Positions 1 through 7,946 are shown, numbered from the stretch's first letter. The stretch is DNA of 31,895 nt from JAAYCI01 sp964550985 (GCA_964550985.1 CAZKBM010000031.1:1-31895); one strand, 5' to 3'. Numbers and translations: made by a program. Notes: generated from the letters alone by a model not told the origin.

Positions 1-131
1 GAAATCTGCCAAGCAAATCTGCTCGGCGCTTCGCCCACGCTTCTTTGTGCGGTATGGTCTTAGGAATGGCCGCCCGCCATAAAATGGAATTATGGCGGGC
101 GGGGTGGTTTGTATTAGGGCGGGGTAGATAA
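1..131. other. Intergenic segment downstream of the sugar-binding protein gene; no gene seen
   Basis: No open frame with a ribosome binding site was found here. The only clear structure is the perfect stem-loop at 70-102, listed separately. In sugar ABC operons permease genes usually follow the binding-protein gene, so they may lie just outside the window on the minus strand. Confidence 0.5.
70..102 (-). terminator. Perfect 13-bp stem-loop after the sugar-binding protein gene
   Basis: Positions 70-82 pair perfectly with 90-102 across a 7-nt loop. It lies 30 nt past the stop codon of the minus-strand binding-protein gene. No clean run of U follows on the minus strand, so it may be a leaky terminator or an mRNA-stabilising 3' structure rather than a strong stop. 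A similar perfect hairpin sits between the peptide-binding protein and its permease at 27746-27782, which fits a role in making more binding protein than permease. Confidence 0.55.
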
Positions 132-1469
132 TTAGGTTTGTTCTTCGGCCAGCGCCTGGTTCATGCTGTCCTGAATCTCCTGGCAAATTTCAGCCACGGG
201 GCGGGCAAGGGTGAGCATCTCGGCGGTTTTCTCTTTGTTTGTGCTGTCCCACACAACGGTGTTCAGGCTGCTGGGGTAGGGCACGCCGTACTGCACCTGG
301 TCAATGTAGGCCTGCAGGTTGAAGCGGGGGTCGCTTTTGCCCCAGGCGGCCTGCCCGGCTGCGTGGGCCGAAATATTGCAGATGACGGCCTCGCCCATTT
401 TTACCTGTGCATCCTCGCTGCCCAGGTATTCCAGCAGGGCCCAGGCGGCGTCGGGGTTTTTGGTGTTGGCGGCGGCGCTCCACGCAAGGCCGTTGTAAAC
501 GGTTGCGCGGGTGCCGTCGGGGCCGGCGGGCAAAACCTGGCAGTCAAAGTTTTCTACAATATAGTCGTTTTCTCCCAGTTCTCCCATCATGTACGAGGCC
601 TGGTAGCCCATGGCAACCGTGCCGGTCTCCAAAAGGGAGGCCACGGTGTTTTCGGCGGTGGTTACGGCGTCGGGCGAGAGGCCTTCCTCCACAAAGCTTG
701 TGAAGAACTCCATGGCCTCTACGGTTTTTGGGTCGGTCCAGCCACCCTCGGTTTTTTCGTCGTTAATCACGTAGCCGCCGTTTTGATAGATGAAGTTGTA
801 GTACTGGGCCTGGTTGTCCTCGGCACTGGCCACAAAGCCGTACTGGCTACCATCGTCTTTGGTCAGTTTTTGGGCGGCCGATTTCAGGTCGTCCCAGGTC
901 CAATCGGCAGTGGGGTACTCCACCCCGGCCTCATCAAACATGGTTTTGTTGTACCAAAGGGCCACGGTGTCCATGTCTTTGGGCACGCCGTACTGTTTGC
1001 CGTCAATGTTAAAAATGGCGCTGATGTCCTCAGGGAACTGGGCCATATCCACGGTGCTGCTGGCGGAGAGTTTGTCGGTCAAATCCATCAGCATTTCGCC
1101 CTGGGCGTAGCGGCGAATTTGGTTGCTATGCATCCAAAAAACGTCGGGCATCTCCCCACTGGTGGCGGCGGCCTCCAGCATGGTCCAGTACTGAGACCAG
1201 GGGGTTACCTCCACGCTGATATCAACGCCGTTTTCTTCGCCCCAGGCTTTTAGAATGGGGGTTATGGCCACCTCCTGGTTTTTATCCCACAGGGCCACCC
1301 GCAGGCTGCCGCCCGCCGCAGAGGCTTCGCTGGGCGCGCTCTCCCCTGCGGGAGAGGCCGCTGCCGTGCCGGCAGTGCTGCCGCTGGCCGCACTGGAAGC
1401 TGTGCCCCCACAAGCGGCAAGGGCAAACACAAGCGCCAATGCCATCATCCATGCTGCTACCTTTTTCAT
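132..1469 (-). CDS. Sugar-type ABC transporter solute-binding lipoprotein (family 1)
   Basis: A 445-residue secreted lipoprotein. The N-terminus has Lys residues, a hydrophobic stretch and a lipobox ending ALAAC with the lipidated Cys at residue 20, followed by an Ser/Ala/Gly-rich linker to about residue 50. The mature part has features of COG1653 sugar-binding proteins: a WSQYW segment near residue 90, a GVPKDMDTVALWYNKTMFDEAG hinge-like region (split here as GVPKDMDTVA then LWYNKTMF), and a WTWDDLKSAAQKLT segment. Length fits the family. The start at 1469 is preceded on the minus strand by AGGAGG with good spacing. Two AraC-type regulators are divergent from it, a common arrangement for carbohydrate uptake operons in Clostridia. 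The sugar cannot be told from sequence. Permeases and enzymes are expected beyond the window edge. Confidence 0.9.
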   Translation of the reverse strand: MKKVAAWMMALALVFALAACGGTASSAASGSTAGTAAASPAGESAPSEASAAGGSLRVALWDKNQEVAITPILKAWGEENGVDISVEVTPWSQYWTMLEAAATSGEMPDVFWMHSNQIRRYAQGEMLMDLTDKLSASSTVDMAQFPEDISAIFNIDGKQYGVPKDMDTVALWYNKTMFDEAGVEYPTADWTWDDLKSAAQKLTKDDGSQYGFVASAEDNQAQYYNFIYQNGGYVINDEKTEGGWTDPKTVEAMEFFTSFVEEGLSPDAVTTAENTVASLLETGTVAMGYQASYMMGELGENDYIVENFDCQVLPAGPDGTRATVYNGLAWSAAANTKNPDAAWALLEYLGSEDAQVKMGEAVICNISAHAAGQAAWGKSDPRFNLQAYIDQVQYGVPYPSSLNTVVWDSTNKEKTAEMLTLARPVAEICQEIQDSMNQALAEEQT

Positions 1470-1571
1470 AACATCCTCCTAAACTCTTCTGTTTCTTACG
1501 GATTAGGGACTCGGCCAAAAAGCTTGCCGCACCTGTGCAAGTTATGGGCGGGCCTTTGGGCCTTAAGCAGC

Positions 1572-1599
1572 ATTATAGAACGGCATGTCATAATGTTAA
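1572..1599 (-). promoter_or_regulatory. Probable sigma-70-type promoter of the sugar-binding protein gene
   Basis: On the minus strand a TTAACA box (1594-1599) is followed after 16 nt by a perfect TATAAT (1572-1577). It lies about 100 nt upstream of the start codon at 1469. The AT-rich region on its far side, towards the AraC genes, is where an AraC-type activator would be expected to bind. Confidence 0.6.
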
Positions 1600-1854
1600 A
1601 TGGTTTTATGTTCTATTCTCCATGGCAAAATGCCACCTATTGCCAAAAATTGTTCTAACTCTTTGTTACATTTGTCAAATAAGGCATTAAATAACATGTA
1701 TACTTTAAAATAGTGAGCATCTTCCCGGCGTTTGCTCCATCAACCATGCCGCCCCAATTGCGCCACAGCTGGCGGCGTGATATAGTAAGCCTGTAAATAG
1801 ATAAGCATTGTATAACATTTAACCATATATTTTACACTGCGCAAACATTAAGAC
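1600..1854. promoter_or_regulatory. AT-rich divergent control region between the sugar-binding protein and AraC genes
   Basis: About 255 nt, clearly richer in A/T than the flanking genes. It contains several -10-like AT stretches (for instance around 1690-1715 and 1805-1835). No single -35/-10 pair for the AraC operon could be chosen with confidence, and no operator was identified. Confidence 0.35.
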
Positions 1855-1875
1855 ATGGGAAGCGGAGGAGAAGAC

Positions 1876-2748
1876 ATGCACCCAATAGAATACGCCCCCC
1901 TCCCCAAAGGGGGGGCCGAGGGAAGGGCCTGCAGTGAGGAGCTGTTTTTGATAGAGTGCGGGGCCGGGAACAACCTGCCCAGGCAGCTTTGCGGCCCTGC
2001 GCCACTGCCGTATTATGCCCTGTGCTTTTTGGTGGCGGGCAAAGGGGCGCTGGAGGTGGAGGGGCGGCGTTACACTCTGGACGAGGGAGATATTGTGTTT
2101 TTATGCCGGGGGTGCCGCCCCCATTGGCGGCCGGATAAAACGGCCCCTTGGCGCTGCGCCTGGGTGTGCTTTGGCGGGGAACACGCCGAGGCCTACTTGG
2201 GTTATGCGGGTTTTAGCCAAAGTGAACCGGTGCGGCATAGCAACGCAGCGCCCGAGACATACTGCGCCTTAATTGAGGCGGGCATGCGGCTTGCCGGCGC
2301 CACACCGGCCGAGCAATTGGCCCGTACCAGCTTTTTGTATGGGCTGCTTTCTACCATGGTGGCGGCCCAGCATATGGAGCGCGGCGCCGGTGCTACGGGC
2401 TACGATTACTCACGTGAAGTGTATGTGGATACCGCAAAGGAGTATATCGCCTATCATTACGCGAACATCAAAATTACCGACCTTGCCAAATACCTGGGGG
2501 TGAACCGAAGCTACCTGACAGTGGTGTTTAAAAAAGAAACCGGCCTCTCCCCCCAGGAGTATCTGGTGCGATACCGCCTGGAAAAGGCCGCCGAACTGCT
2601 GCAAAACGGCAGTTTATCGCTGCGGCAGGTGGCCTGCAAGGTGGGATATGCCGACCCATTCACCTTTTCAAAGGTGTTTAAAAGCCATTATGGCCAGCCG
2701 CCCAGCGTGTGGCGGCAGGCCGCAAACACCGGGGGGCAACTTGTATGA
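1876..2748 (+). CDS. AraC-family transcriptional regulator with N-terminal cupin (copy 1)
   Basis: About 290 residues. Residues roughly 10-150 form the AraC-type sugar-sensing cupin, with the typical ALEVEG, DEGDIVFL and PHWR motifs. The last 100 residues hold the two helix-turn-helix units: ITDLAKYLGVNRSYLTVVFK and, near the C-terminus, SLRQVACKVGYADPFTFSKV, the standard AraC/XylS signature. An in-frame ATG at 1855 exists, but GGAGGAG at 1864-1870 is correctly spaced for the ATG at 1876, so that start is chosen. The gene is divergent from the sugar-binding protein gene and overlaps the next AraC gene by ATGA, so the two are translationally coupled. It is most likely a local carbohydrate-responsive activator or repressor. 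Confidence 0.88.
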   Translation: MHPIEYAPLPKGGAEGRACSEELFLIECGAGNNLPRQLCGPAPLPYYALCFLVAGKGALEVEGRRYTLDEGDIVFLCRGCRPHWRPDKTAPWRCAWVCFGGEHAEAYLGYAGFSQSEPVRHSNAAPETYCALIEAGMRLAGATPAEQLARTSFLYGLLSTMVAAQHMERGAGATGYDYSREVYVDTAKEYIAYHYANIKITDLAKYLGVNRSYLTVVFKKETGLSPQEYLVRYRLEKAAELLQNGSLSLRQVACKVGYADPFTFSKVFKSHYGQPPSVWRQAANTGGQLV

Positions 2749-3620
2749 ACCAGCAGGAGGGCGAGCAGGAGCGCATTCCCAGGGTGGGGTATTATGCCTA
2801 TGCGGGCTATAGAGGCCTGCACAACCTGACGGGCAGCAACCCGTATTTGTACCTTCGCTACGCGGGGGAGGAAGTGTGCGAACCCGGCCACTTTTTTGAC
2901 GCGCTGCGCAAAGAATATCATCTGCATATCATTTTAAAGGGCAGGGGCGTATTCCGCGTGGAGGGGAAAGCCCAGCGCCTGGGGCCGGGGGATATCTTTG
3001 TGGTTCCGCAGGGGAAAGAAAACCACTACCAGGCCGACACAGCCGACCCCTGGCACTATGTGTGGGTGGCGTTTAGCGGCAGCAAAGCCTTTGCGTATTT
3101 GCAGCAAGCCGGTTTTGCCGCCGATGTATACACCCGTAAAGCGGGCGCGCCGACGGAGGAGTATGCCCGCCTAGTGCGGGAAATTTTGGATACCCCCAAC
3201 CTTACCCACGCGCATGAACTGCGCCGGATGGGCGGCCTGTACGCCATCCTCTCGCTATTGGTGCAAAGCGCAGAGACCTGGCAAGAGGGCGGCTCCCCCG
3301 CAGGACATGTGGGCCGGGCGCTGCGGTATATCCAGTGCCACTATCACACGGCCACGGTGGCCGATGTGGCCGCCCACGTAGGGGTAAGCCGCTGCTATCT
3401 GTTTACCCTGTTTAAACAGCAGCTCAAGCTCTCGCCCCAGCAGTACCTCATTCAATACAGGATGGAAACGGCCGCAGACCTATTAAAAACCACAAAACGC
3501 CGGGTGGGGGATATTGCCGCCGCCGTGGGCTATGAGGACCCCCTCAGTTTTTCCAAGGTGTTTCACCACTATTACGGCCTTAGCCCGCGCGAGTATAGAA
3601 GGAACAGCCTGGCCGAATGA
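2745..3620 (+). CDS. AraC-family transcriptional regulator with N-terminal cupin (copy 2)
   Basis: About 291 residues, a diverged paralogue of the preceding gene with the same layout. The cupin half has FRVEGKAQRLGPGDIFVVPQ, YQADTADPWHYVWVAFSG and similar segments. The C-terminal double HTH has TVADVAAHVGVSRCYLFTLF and RRVGDIAAAVGYEDPLSFSK. The ATG at 2745 overlaps the upstream stop codon (ATGA) and has a G-rich Shine-Dalgarno just before it; the upstream ATG at 2709 would lie well inside the previous gene and is rejected. Two coupled paralogues next to one binding-protein gene suggest they act together, perhaps as a heterodimer, or that they answer to two related sugars. Confidence 0.88.
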   Translation: MNQQEGEQERIPRVGYYAYAGYRGLHNLTGSNPYLYLRYAGEEVCEPGHFFDALRKEYHLHIILKGRGVFRVEGKAQRLGPGDIFVVPQGKENHYQADTADPWHYVWVAFSGSKAFAYLQQAGFAADVYTRKAGAPTEEYARLVREILDTPNLTHAHELRRMGGLYAILSLLVQSAETWQEGGSPAGHVGRALRYIQCHYHTATVADVAAHVGVSRCYLFTLFKQQLKLSPQQYLIQYRMETAADLLKTTKRRVGDIAAAVGYEDPLSFSKVFHHYYGLSPREYRRNSLAE

Positions 3621-3632
3621 AAGGGTAGCTGC

Positions 3633-3654
3633 AGCATTTGTTCAAATGCTATAA
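3633..3654. repeat. Solo copy of the end motif of the 18505-18668 inverted-repeat element
   Basis: The 20-nt stretch 3635-3654 matches 18649-18668 at 19 of 20 positions; that second stretch is the right end of a MITE-like element. Here the copy also makes a 7-bp hairpin (3633-3639 with 3644-3650, loop GTTC) 12 nt after the stop codon of the second AraC gene, so it may double as a 3' hairpin. The rest of the element is not recognisable around it. Confidence 0.4.
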
Positions 3655-3734
3655 CTCTATTTCATACAATTTTAGTATGGTTAACACATGGCTCACACCC
3701 CTTTTCGGCATACTATAAATACACCCAAGGGGCA

Positions 3735-3920
3735 AGGCATACAGCTAATTCCTATTAAATAAGTAGAAATAGGGAGGCCCCGCAGGGTGTTGCGGCTATA
3801 ACCGGGCGAGGCCACCCGGTAAGCCCTTACATTTTGCAGGGACTGACGCAAAAGAACAAAAAACTCCCTTCCACAGCGGTGAACGCCTGTGAAAAGGAGT
3901 GGTTCCCTATGCCCTATCCG
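3735..3920 (+). ncRNA. Candidate multi-branched structured RNA, class not recognised
   Basis: A closing helix pairs ATAGGGA (3769-3775) with TCCCTAT (3904-3910). Between them are separate hairpins: CCGCA/TGCGG around 3780-3794, CCGGG/CCCGG around 3802-3819, and the long hairpin 3863-3900. A TATAAA-like box lies at 3714-3719 with no good -35. Possible readings are a 6S-like RNA, a riboswitch-like fold or another structured RNA. None of the riboswitch cores I know (TPP, FMN, SAM-I, lysine, cobalamin, T-box, c-di-GMP) could be matched. The long hairpin is also a good gapA terminator on the other strand, so part of the apparent structure is explained by that. Strand and ends are uncertain. Confidence 0.3.
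3851..3900 (-). terminator. Rho-independent terminator of gapA
   Basis: On the minus strand a hairpin pairs 3896-3900 with 3863-3867 and 3887-3891 with 3872-3876, joined by a small internal loop, and is followed by a U-rich tail (the complement of 3851-3862). It lies about 100 nt past the gapA stop codon. Confidence 0.75.
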
Positions 3921-3998
3921 CTATTGCGGCAGAGGTGAAACAAACTTCCGCCCCGCCAAATAGAAAGGAGAAAACAGTGATTATACGAAGCAGATAAG

Positions 3999-5006
3999 CT
4001 ACTTCACACGGTCCATATGCTCAATGAGGCTGAGCACCTTGTTCGAGTAGCCCCACTCGTTATCGTACCAGCTTACCAGTTTTACAAAGGTATCGGTAAG
4101 GGCAATGCCGGCCTTCTCATCAAAAATAGAGGTGAGGGCGCAGCCCACAAAATCACTGGAGACAACCTCTTCATCGGTATAGCCCAAAATGCCCTTTAGT
4201 TCGCCTTCGCTGGCTTTTTTGATGGCCGCGCAAATTTCGGCATAGCTGGCGGGTTTTTTCAGGTTTACGGTCAGGTCTACCACGCTCACGTCCAAGGTGG
4301 GCACGCGGAAGGACATACCGGTTAGTTTACCGTTTAGTTCGGGAATGACCTTACCCACGGCCTTGGCAGCGCCGGTGGACGAGGGAATGATGTTGCCCGC
4401 CGCTGCACGGCCGCCCCGCCAGTCCTTATTCGAGGGGGAGTCCACGGTTTTTTGGGTGCCGGTGGTGGCGTGAACGGTGGTCATCAGGCCGCTTTCAATG
4501 CCAAAGGTATCGTTGATTACCTTGGCAAGCGGCGCTAGGCAGTTGGTGGTGCAAGAGGCGTTGGAAACAAAGTTCATATCCGGGGTGTAAGCGTTTAGGT
4601 TTACCCCGCAAACAAACATGGGGGTGTCATCTTTGGAAGGGCCGGTGTATACCACCTTTTTGGCGCCCGCATCCAAATGGGCTTGTGCTTTTTCCTTGGT
4701 GTAGAAGATGCCGGTGGCGTCCACCACATATTCCGCATTATTTTCTCCCCAGGGAATGTCCGCCGGGTTCTTTTCGGCAAAGAAGGGAATTTCACGGCCA
4801 TCCACCACAATGGCATTTTCGGTGTGCTTTACTTCGCCCTGGTAGCGGCCGTGTACGGTGTCGTACTTGAGCATGTATGCGCAGTAATCCGCCGTCATAA
4901 AGGGGTCGTTGATGCCAACAAACTCAATGTTTGGGTTTTTAAGCCCCGCGCGGAACACCAAACGCCCGATGCGCCCAAACCCATTAATACCAACCTTAAT
5001 GCCCAT
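3999..5006 (-). CDS. gapA: Glyceraldehyde-3-phosphate dehydrogenase, phosphorylating
   Basis: A 335-residue cytosolic glycolytic enzyme that converts glyceraldehyde 3-phosphate, phosphate and NAD+ to 1,3-bisphosphoglycerate. The Rossmann motif GINGFGRIGR is at residues 7-16, the active-site block SNASCTTNCLAP carries the catalytic Cys at 152, and the base His is in TTVHATTGTQKT (about residue 179). The substrate-binding block NIIPSSTGAAKAVGKVIPEL and the C-terminal SWYDNEWGYS are intact. Length is normal. The start has AGGAGG five to six nt upstream. It stands alone with its own promoter (5083-5111) and terminator (3851-3900), rather than in a cggR-gap-pgk operon, which is common in Clostridia of this type. 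Confidence 0.98.
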   Translation of the reverse strand: MGIKVGINGFGRIGRLVFRAGLKNPNIEFVGINDPFMTADYCAYMLKYDTVHGRYQGEVKHTENAIVVDGREIPFFAEKNPADIPWGENNAEYVVDATGIFYTKEKAQAHLDAGAKKVVYTGPSKDDTPMFVCGVNLNAYTPDMNFVSNASCTTNCLAPLAKVINDTFGIESGLMTTVHATTGTQKTVDSPSNKDWRGGRAAAGNIIPSSTGAAKAVGKVIPELNGKLTGMSFRVPTLDVSVVDLTVNLKKPASYAEICAAIKKASEGELKGILGYTDEEVVSSDFVGCALTSIFDEKAGIALTDTFVKLVSWYDNEWGYSNKVLSLIEHMDRVK

Positions 5007-5082
5007 AGTATGACCTCCTATTTATTCAGAGAAGGGCTGCAGCGCCATTTGCACCCGCCTACTCTCCGGTAGTCTGGTTACA

Positions 5083-5111
5083 ATTCTATAACAACTCATG
5101 GCAAACTGCAA
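5083..5111 (-). promoter_or_regulatory. Probable gapA promoter
   Basis: Minus-strand TTGCAG (5106-5111), a 17-nt spacer and TAGAAT (5083-5088), about 75 nt upstream of the gapA start codon. It is the best sigma-70-type match in the gap. Confidence 0.55.
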
Positions 5112-5238
5112 GCCGAAGTATGGCGTTTCTGAATAGTTACCAGTTTTTTTGAAATGACGGCCAAAATTTTCTGCCAACTGCCCCAATTTTGCGGAGCAAA
5201 ATGCAAAAGAGACAAAAAATGTGGTTCCTGCCAGAAGG

Positions 5239-5269
5239 TTGCCACAAGGGGCAAAAGATGTGCTATAAT
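5239..5269 (+). promoter_or_regulatory. Extended -10 promoter of the kinase-like gene
   Basis: A perfect TATAAT at 5264-5269 is preceded by TGC, giving an extended -10, with TTGCCA at 5239-5244 (19-nt spacer). Transcription would begin near 5276. This rules out the longer in-frame starts at 5154 and 5262 for the following gene. Confidence 0.65.
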
Positions 5270-5369
5270 GGAATATCGACACAATTCGACAATTTGCGCG
5301 GGCTTTTTACCCGTAGGTTTTATGGAGGGCAGCGCCCCTTCCCAGACAGTAAGGAAAGTGATAGCTGAT

Positions 5370-6458
5370 ATGACCAAAACGTTTTATGAAGCCTTTGAAG
5401 GCGTGAATTACCCCTGCTACTGGCTTGGTAGAGACGGCACCTATTGGGCAAACAATGCCGCGTGGGAGTTAAACGTGCCCAGCCGCAGCCCTGAATACTA
5501 CAAAAAACAGTTGGAGGCTTTACTGGAAGACACAGCCTGGCCCCCGGAAGATAAAGAAGCTACAGGCGAACCGCTTTTACAAACGGCTTTGCGGCTGGGC
5601 GGTGCAGAGGTGCTGCCCCACCCCGACGGGCTGTTTGTGGCCAACCACACACATGAGGAAGCCCCGGTAGACGCTTTTAGCCGCGGCCTGCGCGAACCGG
5701 TGAGCGACATGCTTTCGGCCGTGCAGGCGCTTACCAGGCGGCTGGAGAACTGCAATTTACGCGAGGGCGATGAGGCATTTTGCCATGAGTGCCTGGAGTC
5801 CATTCAAAAAAACGAGTACTACCTGCTGCGCTTGGCCTATAATATGGAGATATACAATATCACCCAGGCCCGCCCCAGCAGCCGCAAAACTTTAGAGATG
5901 GGCTCGTTCATTGGCCAGCTGTGCAACAAGGCCAAAAATACCTTTGCCCGGCAGGGCATTCCCTTTGGGGTGGAACTAGGGGGTGATATTTTGCCCGTAA
6001 AGGCCGATGAGCGCGTGCTGGGCCATGCCGTGGCGAACCTGCTGCGCAATACCATCCACTTTACCAGCGAGGGCAACCATGTGGAGGTGAGCTTGCGCAA
6101 GGTGGGCCGCTGGGCCGCGCTTACGGTGCAGGATAAAGGGATGGGTATACGCCCTGAGGCGCTGCCCCATGTATTTGTGCCCTATTATTCGGCCCATCCC
6201 TATATGGAGGGGGAAGAGCGCCCCGGCCTGGGCCTTGGGCTGGCCCTTGTGCAAAATGCGGTGCAGGCCTCGGGCGGCACGGTGGCGCTGGAGAGCAACT
6301 TTGGCGAGGGCACCTCGGTTACACTGGCCCTGCCTTTGGTAGAGGGGGAGGACCTGCCCCTGGGAAGCGGCAGCTTTGACTATGACGAATATTTCAGCAA
6401 CAGCCAGTCGCCGGTGTACATTCAGCTCTGCGGGTATTGCCCTTTGCCGGTGATGTAA
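5370..6458 (+). CDS. Orphan sensor-histidine-kinase-like protein with degenerate H-box
   Basis: About 362 residues, with no signal peptide or membrane segment, so probably cytosolic. Residues 1-95 look PAS-like, and residues 100-165 form the usual dimerisation helix pair. Residues 210-320 are a HATPase_c domain with an N-box (HAVANLLRN, about 219-227), a G1 box (DKGMGI, 255-260) and a G2 box (GLGLGLALVQ, 286-295), so ATP binding looks intact. The H-box reads FSRGLREP (103-110), where family members have FSHELRTP: the phospho-accepting His is Arg. No response regulator gene is adjacent. The ATG at 5370 is chosen because the promoter TATAAT is at 5264-5269; an in-frame ATG at 5322 is the alternative. 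It may act as an ATP-dependent scaffold or partner of another kinase. It is flanked by its own promoter and terminator. Confidence 0.8.
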   Translation: MTKTFYEAFEGVNYPCYWLGRDGTYWANNAAWELNVPSRSPEYYKKQLEALLEDTAWPPEDKEATGEPLLQTALRLGGAEVLPHPDGLFVANHTHEEAPVDAFSRGLREPVSDMLSAVQALTRRLENCNLREGDEAFCHECLESIQKNEYYLLRLAYNMEIYNITQARPSSRKTLEMGSFIGQLCNKAKNTFARQGIPFGVELGGDILPVKADERVLGHAVANLLRNTIHFTSEGNHVEVSLRKVGRWAALTVQDKGMGIRPEALPHVFVPYYSAHPYMEGEERPGLGLGLALVQNAVQASGGTVALESNFGEGTSVTLALPLVEGEDLPLGSGSFDYDEYFSNSQSPVYIQLCGYCPLPVM

Positions 6459-6466
6459 AAAACTGC

Positions 6467-6501
6467 AAAAATCTTTCTGTACTATGCAGAAAGATTTTTT
6501 T
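6467..6501 (+). terminator. Rho-independent terminator of the kinase-like gene
   Basis: A 13-bp perfect stem (6467-6479 with 6487-6499) with a 7-nt loop, running into a T tract ending at 6501, directly after the stop codon. Confidence 0.9.
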
Positions 6502-6551
6502 ATTGTAAGGGTTTTGAGACCCATTTTTCACAATTTACAGCTGGCGGGGTG

Positions 6552-6580
6552 TTTACAAACAGGCGAAAATATTATACAAT
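6552..6580 (+). promoter_or_regulatory. Probable promoter of the first DUF3048 gene
   Basis: TTTACA (6552-6557), a 17-nt spacer and TACAAT (6575-6580), about 80 nt upstream of the start codon at 6663. Confidence 0.6.
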
Positions 6581-6662
6581 ATACAACTGTAGTTTCTGAA
6601 GCGCAGGGCGCCGAGGCGCCGCGTAAAGTTTTTAAAGAAAAGGGAAAATCAGGGAGTAACCT

Positions 6663-7844
6663 ATGAGAAAAAAGATTGTAAGCTTGATACTTGCGTCCGT
6701 TATGGTGGTAGGCGCAGCAGCCTGTAGCGGCGGGGCCTCCTCCGATTCCGAAGGGCATATCCCTGCACCGGGCAGCACTGCTCCCGCCTCTAGCGAGGCC
6801 GTGGAGGAAATAACCCCCACCGTGGAGGCCGCTTACCTTACGGGCCTGGAAAAAGGCGCCGATTACCCCGAGGGCCAGCGCGTTGTTGGTGTTATGGTAA
6901 ACAACATCGCGGGCTCCAGGCCTACGCGGGGCCTTACAGATGCGAAGATGGTTTACGAGATGCGCGTAGAGGGCGGAATCACCCGCTTTATGGCGGTGTT
7001 TGAGGACTATAAAACCATGCCCCAGGTGGGCTCTGTGCGCTCGGCGCGCGACCAGTTCTTCCAAATGTTGGTGCCCTCCTATGGGTTCTATGTGCACGAC
7101 GGCCCCAACCAAAACCAGCCCGTTTTGCAGATGATTAAAGACCAGGAGTACACCGAGTTTGATATGACGCCGAACCTGCGCATTACCTGGCGTGACCCTG
7201 CTAGGGCCGGTATGCCCACCGAATACACCGAGTACACCGACGGCGAGCACCTGGCCGAGGCGGTGGAGAAAAATGGGCTGGACGACAAACGTACCTACAA
7301 CAGCACCATTTTTGCCTTTACCCCCTACAACGAAGAACCCCGCGTATTGGAAGGCGGCCCCGCCCAAAGCGTGGCGGTGGTACATTCCGACAGCTACCGT
7401 AGCCTGTTTGAATACGACGCGGCTTCTAACCGCTATATGATGAGCCAGTACAACTCCAAAAATGGGCAGGTTGAACCCACCATCGACGAGAACAACGGCG
7501 AACAGGTTGGCTTTAACAACATGCTGGTTTTGTTCACCATCATGTACAACTACACAAACTCGGAACTGGTGTTTGTGGGTTATGATTCGGGCATTGGCTA
7601 TTACTTTAACGGCGGCAACTATGAATTGGTGCGCTGGAAGAAGGGCGCTCCCCAGCAGCCTTTGCAAATTTTTGTAAACGACACCACCGAGACCACCAAC
7701 TACATCAACCCCGGCAACACCTATGTTGCCATGGTGGATGACACGAGGCTGGAAGATTTCCACAACAATGTGGTAAACGGTACGGCGGCCCAAGAGGTGG
7801 CAAGCGGGGTTGCAAACCCGAACGAGAAAGAGACGGAAGACTAG
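6663..7844 (+). CDS. DUF3048-domain (YerB-like) lipoprotein, copy 1
   Basis: A 393-residue lipoprotein: Lys-rich start, hydrophobic stretch and a GAAAC lipobox with Cys at about residue 21, then a Ser/Ala-rich linker. The DUF3048 region starts with VVGVMVNNIAGSRPTRGLTD and continues with VYEMRVEGGITRFMAVFED and GSVRSARDQFFQMLVPSYG; the C-terminal half has YFNGGNYELVRWKKGAPQQP. B. subtilis YerB is the best-known relative. The molecular role of the family is not firmly established; an extracytoplasmic, envelope-facing role is inferred from the lipobox. RBS AGGGAG precedes the ATG. It has its own terminator and is followed by a second, more diverged copy. Confidence 0.88.
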   Translation: MRKKIVSLILASVMVVGAAACSGGASSDSEGHIPAPGSTAPASSEAVEEITPTVEAAYLTGLEKGADYPEGQRVVGVMVNNIAGSRPTRGLTDAKMVYEMRVEGGITRFMAVFEDYKTMPQVGSVRSARDQFFQMLVPSYGFYVHDGPNQNQPVLQMIKDQEYTEFDMTPNLRITWRDPARAGMPTEYTEYTDGEHLAEAVEKNGLDDKRTYNSTIFAFTPYNEEPRVLEGGPAQSVAVVHSDSYRSLFEYDAASNRYMMSQYNSKNGQVEPTIDENNGEQVGFNNMLVLFTIMYNYTNSELVFVGYDSGIGYYFNGGNYELVRWKKGAPQQPLQIFVNDTTETTNYINPGNTYVAMVDDTRLEDFHNNVVNGTAAQEVASGVANPNEKETED

Positions 7845-7850
7845 TGAGCA

Positions 7851-7887
7851 AAACCGGCTTTCGGCCTTGCCGAAAGCCGGTTTTTTT
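7851..7887 (+). terminator. Rho-independent terminator between the two DUF3048 genes
   Basis: A 15-bp perfect stem (7851-7865 with 7869-7883) with a 3-nt loop and a T run to 7887, seven nt after the stop codon. Confidence 0.92.
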
Positions 7888-7946
7888 CCTTAAAGAATTT
7901 CCCCCAAAAACCCTTGGGAAAACAAACGAAGGTAGGAGGTGGTAGG

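Noticed and set aside
138..1253. Plus-strand open frame of 371 codons opposite the sugar-binding protein gene
   Set aside because: It is a Gly/Val/His-rich complement artefact; the minus strand has a lipobox protein with a good RBS.
3635..3654. CATTTG-TT-CAAATG dyad as an FNR/CRP-type operator
   Set aside because: It does not match the TTGAT-N4-ATCAA or TGTGA-N6-TCACA consensus. Its recurrence at the end of an inverted-repeat element is a better explanation.
6528..7793. Minus-strand open frame of 421 codons opposite the first DUF3048 gene
   Set aside because: It has the same shadow composition and no RBS, and it crosses the promoter and terminator region of real plus-strand genes.
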